Below are positions 32,637 through 43,454 of a stretch of DNA of 64,000 bases, piece by piece; position 1 is the stretch's first letter, and each line of letters starts with the position of its first letter. Source of the stretch: Proliferodiscus dingleyae. Lineage: Eukaryota > Ascomycota > Leotiomycetes > Helotiales > Lachnaceae. The stretch is taken from contig QYAK01000019.1 of NCBI GenBank assembly GCA_003988795.1, positions 434,001 to 498,000 on the forward strand, given 5' to 3'. A program made the translations under genes and the position numbers. The notes under the pieces were generated by a model, which worked only from the letters and a program-made list of their open reading frames with translations, ran no database searches and had not been told where the DNA came from.

Positions 32637-33663
32637 GATTGTTGAATCTGTTTGCTTTAGAATATTTTTGTTATCGAAAATATACTGTGACTACTTGCAC
32701 GAGGGTGAGGGCAGTCTGTCGATGGTTGACGCCAGGCTGTAGGTTGGAAAATGTGAAGCCTTTTGTAATGGTAGCTCTGAGAAAGAGAGAGAGATCAGTG
32801 AATCGCGGAAGCTGAACGTATTGTAAGCGAATTGGTTAAAAATTGTAAGTACAGTTGTCTAAGGTGAATATCAGGAGAATATGAGTAAGTACTCTGTATA
32901 CTTGGTTCATGTAATGATATAGCTTTCTCTCCTACCGATATGTGTAACTAGACTGTTCTGTTCTCTCCCAGAGAATCATACGGAGGTCTGTCTTGACTGA
33001 GAGGACCAGAAACTCAAGACAACAGCTCTCTTATTTTGAGCAGGGTCTTTCTTTTAGTGAGGAGGGAGTCAAATTTGGAGAAGGTTTTGCTACGGAGGGC
33101 GCAAGTAGCAAGTCACATTCTCGTGTACTTTTAAACTCTATCCATGGTTTCAAATCACCGATTGAAGCGCGTCACTTCAGTTTTCAGTTTTTAATCTTCC
33201 AACACAGACTCAGTAAGTAAACTTTCGAAGTCAGTGGGTCCTTGTCTCCACTTCATTTGAGTTTCTCTTGTTTGTCGTCACTAAGTTGCATTTGCATGTG
33301 TAGTCTGCAAGTGAATTCAGCTCGGGTAGCTGGCTCGAGTACCGTTTCCACAATTGATCAGCTGCAATGTGACATCGTCAGATGGTTTTAGAACTGTATC
33401 ACACATAATTTTTTCTCTAAGTCGCAAAATCAATTGGGATAATATCATATATTCTCGAATTCTGTCCGCTGCGTCGTTGAGTGACCCTCCTTTTCCCCAC
33501 CCCCGCCCAGCTGCCTTCTCAAAGTATTTAGTCTTCAGCAGAAACTCTGGATACCACTACTAGGTCTGAATCAAGAATATGGAGTTGTAGAATACATTTT
33601 TTTGTGTTCTTTGATATTATTCTCCATCACCACTTCCTACGTACAATCACCGGGGGCTTAAAA
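32637..33663. other. Intergenic region
   Basis: About 1 kb upstream of the second 2EXR gene and beyond the 3' end of the lipocalin-like gene. Only short unsupported frames; no repeats or RNA genes seen. Confidence 0.45.
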
Positions 33664-34162
33664 CTATTTTGAAGGCGAAATGCTCATCTTCTCCCACACC
33701 AGTGATTGATCAGATTTCACGCCATCCTAAGCATACACAATCAGCCAGGCTCAGATTCTCCAGGTTTATGATCGCACTTACCACCACAGGAATCAGAGTC
33801 AATAAAGTCTTCTCCTTAGTCACCGTTATACTCGCATGTCTAACTTGATCGGTCCCAACCCACTCCGGATCCATTGCAATCTCCACAGCAACATGTGTAT
33901 ACATCCCATCAGTCTCATTCTTCACCTGGAATGGCCCAGAATATGCAACTACGGGTCTAGCGATTTCTGCAATCTGGACGTCAGTGGCGTCTTCCCAATC
34001 AGTACCGTTGGGTAGCGGTGTGGCGTCTGTGACCATGGCGTTCATGTACCCAGAGGGTGTGAAGATGATGCGGCCGAGGGTGTGGGAGCTATAATCTATG
34101 GTACTGTTATAGATATAGAGGAGTTTCCAGACTCCTATAAGCTGGTTGACAGCTTGAAGCAT
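33664..34162 (-). CDS. Lipocalin-like domain protein
   Basis: Two exons, 34162-33782 and 33726-33664, intron 55 nt (GTAAGT...TTAG); spliced 444 nt, 147 aa. The sequence follows the small lipocalin-like family (Lipocalin_5 type): LIGVWKLLYIYN at the start, GRIIFTPSGYMNAMVTDA, the VVAYSGPFQVKNETDGMYTHVAVEIAMDPEWVGTDQVRH block, and the end SDQSLVWEKM contributed by exon 2. Without exon 2 the last strand would be missing, which supports the splice. In other fungi such proteins occur alone or next to biosynthetic clusters; no such cluster is visible here. Ligand unknown. Confidence 0.85.
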
Positions 34163-34727
34163 TTTTGATACACTTTTGTAATTGGGTAGACTGAAAAATG
34201 TGTGACCCCGAAGTAGCTAGACACGAAAGGATCCAAAAGCCATAGCTCCTGTACATCTTCTCGTTTTATATGAATGCGTCAGCTCTGTTGTCATGATTAC
34301 ATACTTAGCGTATCATCGCAGTCTCCCCCCTTTTTACGGCTAAATGGCTAAATCTGCTCGCTTACGTCCTTAGGAGTAGATCGGAGGCATAATATCTCCG
34401 GGCAATATACGCATATTATAGATAAGTCCAGTTGGATAAGCAGCGCTCCCGCGATTGGGTTGCGAATGATAAAGTGAAATGGTCACTAAGTTAGCTCAGA
34501 TGAGAATATTTGGAGTTCAATATGGCAGTGAGAAATGTCATCCCATCATACAACTTTTGCAAATGTGACGAAGAAGATAAGCTTTTGACTACCTAAATCA
34601 GCAGAGTCAGAGCACGCAGACTTCTGAGATAGCCATTCCATACGCCAGTAGTACCAAGAAACTTTATTTTAGTCCATCAAACGCCCAGATTCATGATATC
34701 CCACAAAAACATGTACCAGACAACACC
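34163..34727. other. Intergenic spacer
   Basis: About 560 nt upstream of the lipocalin-like gene and downstream of Ku80. No gene seen. Confidence 0.5.
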
Positions 34728-37509
34728 TCAAGATTTCTGCTCGGATGATTTAGGACGATTTGGCAGGTTTGCGCTCACAGCCCAGAACTGTTGGAGAACA
34801 AGTATCAGCGATGAAGCACGTTGATGGGTGCGAAGACTCACCTGATCACCTTCCTCCTTCAGCACCTCAGACCCAGGAGATTCCTCATTATTGATCAAAC
34901 CGAGACCAGCTTTCTTCAGCAGCCACATCAACTCTCTCTTTTCAGCAAATTCTGATAGCAGCTCTTCATTATCCAACTTCTTCTTGAACTCCTTGATGAA
35001 GTCGTTGTAGTGATCTGGGGTCTCATATTTGATCATCTGGTCTCTCATGACATCGATGGTCGCGACCACTACCTCATACGAGACACCCCTATTGATCTGT
35101 GCCGCTTTCAACAGAATGATAGCACCCATCTTCTTTGTACCCTCAACGAGTTCTGCTTCGCTGTTGGCGGAAGCGAGCCACTGCTTGAAATCAGGGATAG
35201 TATTGTCCATGGATATTTTCTTGCGCGGCTTTTCGCTAGAGAGAAGTGCTGTGACGTCGAGACCAGAGAGAGGTTTGATTTCTTCTTGGCGATATCGTCT
35301 TGCTTTAGCTTTGGGTTCCACTGGAGATAGACGGTTATTTTGTGTCCTTAAATAAGAAGATGAGAAAGCAAACGAGCAAAAGGAGCAAACGACAGATCAA
35401 AAGTGTGGGTGGAAACGTGCAGGAGAGCAAGCAATGGAAATAATTTTGCAAAATAAGGAAGTAAATAGTTGTAAGACTTATTATACCTGTCTTAACGTCT
35501 GCCGCTTCCACGAGCTTCCTCAGTTTTTCGTTTGTTTCTTTCACTAGCTTTTCCGGAGGCTTCGACCATTGCATCAAGACGTCAGCCGGTGGTTCGATTG
35601 GCTTCTCAGGCTGCACAGCACGTGTACGTATTGCCTGGTTAATGCGATGGATCGACGGCGAGTAGGTATCTTCAAGAGGCATATATTCAGTTGGTTGGCT
35701 GCCAAAAGTCAGTATTAGTTCAAAAGTGTGCCAGAACTACATACCCATCGTCATCTTGACCAAAGGACGATAAATCCATGGAGTCAACATAATCATCCAT
35801 AGCCTTGATCAAATCATCGTTCGGAAGATTCCTATGTTTCTTCATTGTGGCCCCAGAGATAGTAATGACACGATCAAGTGGTGGAAAACGGTATATGCGA
35901 ACATCCTCAGCGAAAGGTATCGGAATGTCCACCAGTGCTTCCATATCATTCTCGATAGATGGCGACATCACAAGGATCTGTGGTTGATTCCCATCTTTAC
36001 TGACGAGTCTGGCAATCGCATATGAATCTAATTCGTGGAGGGCGTGAACAAGGGATGAAAATGCCAGTCTAGCCTTATCATTGACTTTTTGAGCGACAGT
36101 CAGACAGCTCTCTCCCATGTTTAGATATCTCTCATACTTGCACTAGTCAGCCAACGATCTTTTTGTAAAGATTGTCTATCACCTTTTCTTTATGGATAAA
36201 CCCGATGATCTCGAAGCTCTGGAGCGTTTCTAACTTCGTGATATTTTCTTCGGATTCATTGATGGGAACAGCAGTACTTCCATACATATACCCTTTGGCG
36301 AGCTCATCACGTTCGACATGTATTTTGCCTCCAGGCCCCGACGAATCTTTGACAATATATGTGAAAGCGCTTTTTACAGCAGATAGATCTGGCGCATCTG
36401 CCATCTCCGTGTCCTCTATTGTATGCGACGATTGCCCGCTTGGCTCGCCATTGCTTCGATTGACAAAGCTACTTGCACCAACAGGTTTTGCCTGCTTCGT
36501 CCTAAAGTATCTCTCGACATCGATGTACAAGGCGGTTTCGGGGAATTTGTTGAAGTCTCCTAGCGAGAGTTTACCCTTATAACCTCCGGTATAAACTCGT
36601 GTAGCTTTCACCTTTGGAATCGAAAGACTTTGAATCGCTTCAGCCGCAGTGCCAAACATACCATTATCGCATTTGTCGACCAGAGATTTGAGGACCGTTT
36701 CATTGTTTCTCTGGGCGAAATTCAGCACGAAAGCCGGTATAAGGAAAAAGAAAATATACCTTAATCTTAGCTTTGTCTTCCTCCTTGAAACCAAACTCCA
36801 GGTCATCAAAATCGATTCCCCTTAGAAGACGTCAAATGGAATTAGTCAATAGATCTGTATCTGACTTACACGACAGTAAGTTCTATTCCAAGCTCGTTGA
36901 TCTTTTGTACAATTGGATCAATATCAGATTCATCCATCGGTCCTTGACCATCCGTGAGGAGAATAATAGATCTCTTAAATGCACCTAGCTTGCCGGTCTT
37001 GAGGGTAGTCGCTTTCTCAATCATATGCACGGCAACAACTATCGCTGATATTGCGTCTCCAAGATCCGTCAAACTCGGCTTGATTTTCCGTTGCAGTCCC
37101 GCCAGATGTGTCATTTGAATTGGATCAAGTTCTTTTAGTACAGCTATCGACGACATTAGCACTCAATTTCAAGCAACAGCGTTAGACAGCACCAAAATCA
37201 TATCTGCTGCAGCGGGGTCCTCCACTTAAGGATAAACGAATGAATTTCCACTTGAATGTTCTGGTATAACAGACCTATATGCTCATATCCTTCCATCTCT
37301 CCCATAGGGTTATCAGTCTCATCATGGCGGAAACCCAGCACACCCACGTTCAACGTTTTCCTGTTGAGAGCCAATATCTCTGCGATTTTCTCCCAAACAT
37401 AGTGCATGCCATATGTAAGGTCGCTCTCCACTCTTCCGCTGTGGCATTCACCGGTAGATGAACCTACATCCACGACAAAGACCGTGGCCTGTTTTGTTGG
37501 TTCAGACAT
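34728..37509 (-). CDS. ku80: Ku80 subunit of the Ku DNA end-binding complex
   Basis: Eight exons: 37509-37275, 37143-36870, 36820-36760, 36710-36183, 36136-35745, 35698-35487, 35320-34842, 34787-34728; spliced 2241 nt, 746 aa, normal for fungal Ku80. An N-terminal von Willebrand A-like domain (TVFVVDVGSST, SIILLTDGQG, LTVVGIDFDD) is followed by the Ku beta-barrel/bridge (VERYFRTKQ, GFIHKEKYERYLNMG, ALVHALHELDSYAIARLV, PPADVLMQWSKPPEKLV) and the C-terminal helical Ku80-type domain (DFKQWLASANSE, MGAIILLKAAQINRGVSYEVVVATIDVMRDQ). Ku70/Ku80 binds double-strand ends in the nucleus and starts non-homologous end joining. Intron 1 uses an unusual GTCTGT donor, chosen because it joins GYEHI to AVLKEL as in other fungal Ku80s; introns 2 and 4 use AAG acceptors. 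It is divergent from the gene at 37778. Confidence 0.95.
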
Positions 37510-37777
37510 CCCCGCTGATGGTTGGCGATGTTCTCTCGTGGATGAGGCTGGACAAGGCTCGATCTCAGGGAGACGCGAAGTTGAGCTTAAGGCAGACGCG
37601 TGCAGGGGTACGCCAAAGCACGTGTAGTTTTAAGTGGAGAAGTTAAGTGGGGCGACCAATGGAGTCGTCATCGTACAGTATCGTACGTTATTCTCCTAGG
37701 ACTTGTATTTCTCACTGTATCATCTCTTCGGGTGTTGCATTGTTATATCTCGAGCGGTTCACTGACAATTCATCAAT
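37510..37777. promoter_or_regulatory. Shared promoter of Ku80 and TMEM205-like genes
   Basis: Only 268 nt separate the two divergent start codons, so the promoters must overlap. It contains a CACGTG E-box at 37619-37624. No TATA box seen. Bidirectional use is inferred from layout. Confidence 0.5.
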
Positions 37778-38501
37778 ATGCCTGATCTATCATTCATTGG
37801 AAGAATCTTTGGAACTCCTGCTCCGTACCATGTCCTTGCGTAAAACAGCCATTGATTGACTTCTCTGACCTAGCTAATCACGGAAACAGATATGGTACAC
37901 TACTCGGAACTGAAGTTTTCCAAGTATGTGGTTTCCAAATGTTCACCGGCCCGCTGGTGGAGTGTAAACTGACTCATGGCTCTCTTAGAGCTTCATTGGA
38001 GGCGTTGTAGCATTCAAATCTCTCTCCCGGCCTCAGTTCTCCCAGCTGCAGCAAAACATATTCCCAATCTACTTCACAATGCAAACGGCTCTCCCAGTTG
38101 TGCTTGCTTTGACATATCCCGGTTCGCGTAGTCCATTAGGGACGTCGTCGAGTTTAGCGGGAGTACTGGCAGATTGGAGCGTTCTGATACCTCACGGAGT
38201 GATGTTAGCCGCGGGCTTGGGTAACTTGCTGTGGGCTGGGCCTGCTACGACGAAGATTATGAGGGAGAGGAAGGTGCAAGGTATGTTTATCCTGGAAGAG
38301 ATATAGAGTGAGGGACTTGGGCTAACTAATGAAGAAACTCGGGACGGAAAGAAGAGCTACGATCCAGCGCCACATTCGCAGGAGATGCAAAAGCTGAATA
38401 AGGCATTTAGACAGATGCACGGAATTTCATCTGTCATAAATATCTGGGGATTCATTGCTACGGTTTCGTATGGCTTTTCTCTTGCAGAGAGAATCGCATG
38501 A
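37778..38501 (+). CDS. TMEM205-like (DUF4149) membrane protein
   Basis: Four exons: 37778-37839, 37890-37923, 37989-38280, 38335-38501; introns of 50, 65 and 54 nt with CTAAT/CTGAC/CTAAC branches; spliced 555 nt, 184 aa. Sequence marks: TPAPYHVLAYGTLLGTEVFQSF, GGVVAFKSLSRPQFSQLQQNIFPIYF, LPVVLALTYPG, and ETRDGKKSYDPAPHSQEMQKLNKAF before a last hydrophobic segment. About four membrane segments are expected, as in TMEM205/DUF4149 proteins. Animal TMEM205 is tied to drug resistance, but the fungal role is not known. Exon 2 is only 34 nt, but it is needed to build the conserved second segment. Confidence 0.9.
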
Positions 38502-38954
38502 GAGGAAGCTAGAACTAGGCTATGCTATACTCCCTAATTTGTACCTACCTAGATCACAAGATAAGTTCTACGAAGACATGTTCAGACGCCACCCCCTCTG
38601 TTCCCTTCGAGAGAAAGCACCTTACTATCAGTATTTTTTACTTTATCTTTACGTTTCAATAGTTCCATCCGCGCATTTCCGTTGGCTGAGTATTACCCCT
38701 CGCTAGCACGTGCGGCTGGCTGGAGTGGGCGTCGCCTTGCTGCCGATCATGCACGAGTTTCACCTTTGTATCTGCTCCAGACTTATCGCATTAGAACCTG
38801 AAACGAGTAAATACTCAAAAACTTCGCTCCAAAACTTCCCAATTTCTATTCCATCATGTTGACTCAAAAACCTAGACTCACTATCAAAAATCTCTTCTTC
38901 GGAAAGCTATATTTCCAGCAAGTCTGAACTCAGCAGATCTCGTTATATCGAACT
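38502..38954. other. Intergenic spacer
   Basis: About 450 nt downstream of the TMEM205-like gene. No gene seen. Confidence 0.5.
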
Positions 38955-39677
38955 ATGGCTACATCCAGCTTCCCCAGGTTCCCCAGGTTCCAATCTCTAC
39001 CCATCGAGCTCCGGTTCGAAATCTAGTCACTCGCTACACAAGAAACCCGAATGATAGAGTTCTCCTAGTGTCGCGAATCCAAGTATTTCTACTCAAACGC
39101 CGCACCCCCAGCTCTCCTGAGCACATGTCACGAGTCCCGCTCTCTCAAGCCCTAAAGCATCTCACTAGGCTGGAATTCCAAAGAAACGTAGGCAAAGAAA
39201 GCAAACACATCGTCCCCTTAAATCTCGACCATGACATGCTCTATCTGGGCCCAGAATGCCGACCCGAGATCAGAAGAGCTATCCCCCGGGGGTGGATACC
39301 ACGTTCCTTTATGACTACGACGCTCATCAAATGTGACGTGATAGCTCGTAATCTAGGAAGCTCGGCCTTCATACGCATTTCGTAATGAGATCACAGACGA
39401 TTCGTGGTCGCCACTCGAATACTTTGCAAGAGGTATTCAAGGGCCTTGTCAGTCTCGAGGAGGTGAATGTCATATTCACGCGTGTTTTGGTGGGATTGCG
39501 GCGATCCTGGTATGATTTGGATAAAGGGGCATCAGAACCGGGTGCGTCTCGCGACTGGCATTTGCCTGGAAAAATGGCGGGAGATCTGGGGAGACAAGGC
39601 TTGTCACATCACTCATACCGTCTTAGGAGCGGACGTTTTGCAAGGAGCGGATATTGAAAGTGTGGCCTCACCATAGA
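38955..39677 (+). pseudogene. Decayed 2EXR-domain gene
   Basis: From ATG 38955 the frame gives FPRFQSLPIELRFEI, the start of a 2EXR core, and then a TAG stop at 39024-39026 where the family has Trp (EIW). The same frame continues past another stop (39066-39068) to PPALLSTCHESRSL, the second conserved 2EXR block, before a third stop. The rest continues in other frames: LNLDHDMLYLGPE (39068-39385 frame) and GLVSLEEVNVIF (39385-39657 frame). At least two stops and frame changes show it is dead. TGG to TAG is one G-to-A change, which fits RIP or ordinary decay. It is on the opposite strand to, and about 6.3 kb from, the two intact 2EXR genes. Confidence 0.7.
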
Positions 39678-39973
39678 AGTCAGGTATATTCATGTACAAG
39701 TACAACCAGGAACCCATGAAGCCAAGTAGTCATCAGGTAGCCAATAGGTCCAGCAATCCTATCATCTAACATAATGCTGCTATACCTTCTCAATATCGAC
39801 GCTCTTCCTTGCTCTAAGGGGGGAAAGATTCTGTTATTCTCTTTCTCATCTGGTCTAATATATGTACAGTACAGGCGTATATAAAAACCGGCCCCAACAC
39901 CGAGAAATGTACGTATGTTTTCGAGTAGTTCATCTAACGGAGAGTAGAGAGAGAGAGAAGAAGACAAGCTCAA

Positions 39974-41812
39974 TTAGCAAAGTCCCTCTACTCCCGCAGC
40001 CACGCCATTACTCAACTCCCCATCCTCTTGAGCAGCCTCCCTCCTGCATCTCCCACACATACACATGCCACCCAGACTGCCCTTCGCCCATTCCCTCCTG
40101 TCCTGGACCTTCAGGTCTACATCACAATAGTGATTCAGTATCTCCTCTCCCTTCTTGATCCCACCTCTGCTCCCGCCTACGCGTCCCTCTCGGCACCAGA
40201 AGCGCATCCTCGCGCCCCACTCCCAGCGTACGTTCGGATCACAGTCGTGGTTCGCAAGACACCACAGCGGGTGCACAGCCGCTACCTCGGGGTGTCCCGT
40301 CCTGCTATTAACCCTTGCAGAGGCCGTGCCTCTGAACTTGGCGTACAGAGTGTTGAAGATCCAAAAGTCGTGCGTTGCGAGGGAGGAGAAGATGTCGATG
40401 TCCATTTTCTCAAGAATGTGCAGTGGCCCTGCGATATTCGACGAAAATGAGAACGGGAGAGTCCAGATCGGAGGTGGGCCTGCGTTCGGGGAGAGCGGAA
40501 CCGCGTTTGAGGCGCTGGGGAGGAAGTCGCCCCATATGTATTTGACTTCTTTCAGGTCTAGCGGGTGGAGTTCTTGCGTTGCGGCCATGGCTAATGTCCG
40601 TCCTAACAGCAGGAGGTAGAGGGCGAATGGCTTCTCTTTGGGGTCGGGATCCTTGGCTACGGTGTCGATGTCCGTGTCGCATATTGCGGTGTGGTAGGAT
40701 TGCTGTGCTCGTTCTAGACAGGTGGAATCGCAGAACATGATGTCGTCGCAGTCGGGGCAGCTTGCTACTCTACTATCCTCTGCGAGAGGGGGGAGAGCAG
40801 AGCTGCAGGCGTCGCAAAGTGACTCTTTCAAGAGATTGTTCGCCGCGAGCAGCGAGGTCTCATCCAGCAATTCTTCTCCGGGCTCGATATCCTCCTTTGC
40901 AAACAGGCCTAGTTGCTTGTTCATACTCTCTGTTTCCCCAGCCCCATCTAACAGCGTGGGCAACTCCGTAACCTTCACCTCGCATTTTGGCGCCACCGTC
41001 TCCAGCTCCTTGTTCAAGAAATCGAGAGTCTCTTGCGAGAAGCGGTCCGGCTCGTGCTCATTCCATGGGTAGACTTCCCGCCGTACCAGTCCTTGGTCAG
41101 GCAGTGTGCTCATGTCAATCTCGTCCTCATCCTCAGCCTTCAGCCTCCTCCGTGCCATCAGCTCAATATACCCCTTTGCCTGAGCAAGTTCTTCATCTTC
41201 GGGTTCGGCGGCCAAGCCCCTGGTGCAAAAGTCATAGGCGCTTCTCAGGCACCCACATAATAAGAGGCTGATTGCTAAGGTGCGGAAACAGCGTATGGAC
41301 GCTACGCGCGCAATGTTCTTCAGTCTGACGATTTCCTCATCTTCTGGTCCCGGTGCTCGCCCTTCATGCCCGTTGTGACTCTCCGCAACAGTCACACCTT
41401 GCAGCTGTCTCTCAATCTCCTTGATGTCATTGTGTCTTAATATAAGTGGCACAATCTCGCCAACGCAGTGCTTTCTCAACGCATCCAGCGCCTGCTCGTG
41501 ATACTCGAACCCCTCATCTGCCACCTCGTCGCACAACAGCAACGCCCTATAGGCATCTCCTGCCGCCAGATCTGGATAGCCTAGATTACTATGAATGCTC
41601 GCTCTCTCGATATAAGCGATGAGGTCGTACGGCAGTCGGGATAAGACGCTTGTCAAGGCTTGTCGTTTCGAGAGGAGCGAGGACGTGCGATCTTCCTCGT
41701 ACTCGCTGCCGCTGCCGCTACCGCTGCCGGTGTCCATCTTGGAGAAGACATGATGATTGTGAGCATATGGGAGTTGGTGGTAGTTATCTATGGTTCTAGG
41801 CCTCTCCGGCAT
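39974..41812 (-). CDS. TPR and SET-domain protein with MYND-like zinc motif
   Basis: Single exon, 612 aa, from ATG 41812; Met26 (MDTGSGSG) is an alternative start. Residues about 50-230 form TPR-like helix pairs (LIAYIERASIHSNLGYPDLAAGDAYRALLLCDEV). A split SET domain follows: GLFAKEDIEPGEELLDE (302-318), a Cys cluster (CDACSSALPP, CPDCDDIMFCDSTC, 333-365) in the position of a MYND finger, then the SET core NHDCDPNVRW (521-530) and GEEILNHYCD (555-564), and a post-SET CMCGRC (584-589). This is the SMYD/SET5-like order seen in fungal 'TPR domain protein' methyltransferases. Likely a lysine methyltransferase using S-adenosylmethionine; the substrate, histone or not, cannot be told. The NHxCxPN and post-SET Cys are intact, so it should be active. 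Confidence 0.88.
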   Translation of the reverse strand: MPERPRTIDNYHQLPYAHNHHVFSKMDTGSGSGSGSEYEEDRTSSLLSKRQALTSVLSRLPYDLIAYIERASIHSNLGYPDLAAGDAYRALLLCDEVADEGFEYHEQALDALRKHCVGEIVPLILRHNDIKEIERQLQGVTVAESHNGHEGRAPGPEDEEIVRLKNIARVASIRCFRTLAISLLLCGCLRSAYDFCTRGLAAEPEDEELAQAKGYIELMARRRLKAEDEDEIDMSTLPDQGLVRREVYPWNEHEPDRFSQETLDFLNKELETVAPKCEVKVTELPTLLDGAGETESMNKQLGLFAKEDIEPGEELLDETSLLAANNLLKESLCDACSSALPPLAEDSRVASCPDCDDIMFCDSTCLERAQQSYHTAICDTDIDTVAKDPDPKEKPFALYLLLLGRTLAMAATQELHPLDLKEVKYIWGDFLPSASNAVPLSPNAGPPPIWTLPFSFSSNIAGPLHILEKMDIDIFSSLATHDFWIFNTLYAKFRGTASARVNSRTGHPEVAAVHPLWCLANHDCDPNVRWEWGARMRFWCREGRVGGSRGGIKKGEEILNHYCDVDLKVQDRREWAKGSLGGMCMCGRCRREAAQEDGELSNGVAAGVEGLC

Positions 41813-42369
41813 AGCTAGGGATTTTTGTGTAGTTGTGGACGGGGAGATGAACGGAGGAAATGCTCCTGTCCAATGGGGGTTCTTACATTCACGGTTTCCA
41901 AGGGTCCAAGTTCAGGGTCCCAGACTAGGGCGGGAACGACTCTGCAACTTTTCTTAAAGCAAGGTATTACAATGGTGCATTCCTAGTTTTTCCCTCTTCT
42001 CGGTAGTCCGGGATTACACACACAAGCGTCTGATGTTTTCCACGAAGGCTTCATGTGGTCTTTTATTGACTCTCTCTCCAGTCTGAACGAAGCATTTCCT
42101 GAAGTAAGAATTTCAAATTCTTCACCGGCCGGGCGTGTCTAGATTCATCCGCCTCGTGTGGCGCTGTGACTAGCAGCCTTACGATCGCACTACCCATGCT
42201 GTAGAGGTGACATAGGCCTTAGGATCGGAAGGCTCTCCGACTATTCCTTCTATTTTTCATCTATCTAACAACTCAAATGCGACTCTTGCAGGCTTTCGGT
42301 GACATGCATGAAATCTTTGAACCCCGGTACTACCGAACCGCTGGGATATTGGGGATACTTGCACACGTG
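41813..42369. other. Intergenic spacer
   Basis: About 560 nt between two minus-strand genes. No gene seen. Confidence 0.5.
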
Positions 42370-43454
42370 TCAGCTGTTCAAGTCGCTCAACTTATCGACG
42401 TAGTAAGCTGGTACGACTTCGGCCCCTTCAGCCTCCCACTCCGCCTTCTTACTGACACCGGTAAGAACTGCCAGTGTTCCACCTAGTTTGCCCTCGATTC
42501 CGAACCGGATATCCGTATCTAGTCGATCTCCAACCATACAAGCTTTTTGCCTGTCAAATTGGAATTTCCCTTCTATTGAATCCATCATTGCTTGACTCGG
42601 TTTCCCCAAGGCTGTTGGATGTTGGCCAGTCATGTTGACCAAAGGGATTGATATAGAGCCTGCTCCGGGAAAGAATGTATGGTTGGACGGGAGGGTACTG
42701 TCCGTGTTTGTAGCTAGGAATTTTGCTCCTCGCGCAAGGTACTGATATGCCAGCGAAAGCTTCAGGTAATTGATGTGGAAATCAAGACCTGCCAGCACGA
42801 TTCCAACATTCTCATCCAGCATTGATCCATCAGCGATATTCTTGTAGTCTTCCGGGGCTATGTCCCTTCTAAATGCTGGATCTGTCCCTCCAAGGAAGTC
42901 GACTCCCTCTGAGCGCAATTCAGTCTCGATACCACCTTCTCCAATTACAAATACCTTGTTCTTTGGTGCGGGGAGTTTCAAGATGCGAGAGATGTAGATT
43001 GCGGAGGAGTATGCGGATGCAAATATTTCGTCGACATTACTTGGTATACCCATAGAAGTGAGTTTCTTCTGATAGTCGGCGCGAGATTTCGTCGAATTGT
43101 TGGTGACGAATATGGTCTTCTTTCCTGTGATAAGGATTAGCAAAGTCTTGATACAGTGTGGTGGATGGATACCCTTCGATCTCAACAGCTCCAATGTCTC
43201 AACTGTTCCGGGGAATAAGTGGTCGCCGGACCACAGAACACCTAAGATTTGCTTCAGTCTGCATATTTTTATATCTGAACTTAAGATTCTACATCTCCTT
43301 ACCATCGCAATCGAATAGGAAAACCTGAAGCTTCAAGTCAGCGATATGCTTTGTGCTGCTGCGGTCTGGGACTGACTTAACGCACGTCGAATTTGTCTAT
43401 GAATTCATCGATTGCAGTTCGATCTCCCGAGAGATACTTGGGCTGTGACGCCAT
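42370..43454 (-). CDS. PHO13: HAD-family 4-nitrophenylphosphatase/phosphoglycolate phosphatase (PHO13 type)
   Basis: Four exons: 43454-43386, 43324-43303, 43241-43173, 43124-42370; introns of 61, 61 and 48 nt; spliced 915 nt, 304 aa. The splices rebuild a perfect family N-terminus: DVFLFDCDGVLWSGDHLFPGTVETLELLRSKGKKTIFVTNNSTKSR. Asp28 and Asp30 in DCDG are the HAD nucleophile and acid; TNNST is motif II; the cap domain holds VFVIGEGGIETEL and AGLDFHINYLKL; GKPSQAM carries the motif III Lys and MVGDRLDTDI is motif IV. Yeast Pho13 and mammalian PGP remove toxic side products such as 2-phosphoglycolate and 4-phosphoerythronate from glycolysis. The 22-nt second exon is tiny but essential. Cytosolic, no targeting signal. 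Confidence 0.94.
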
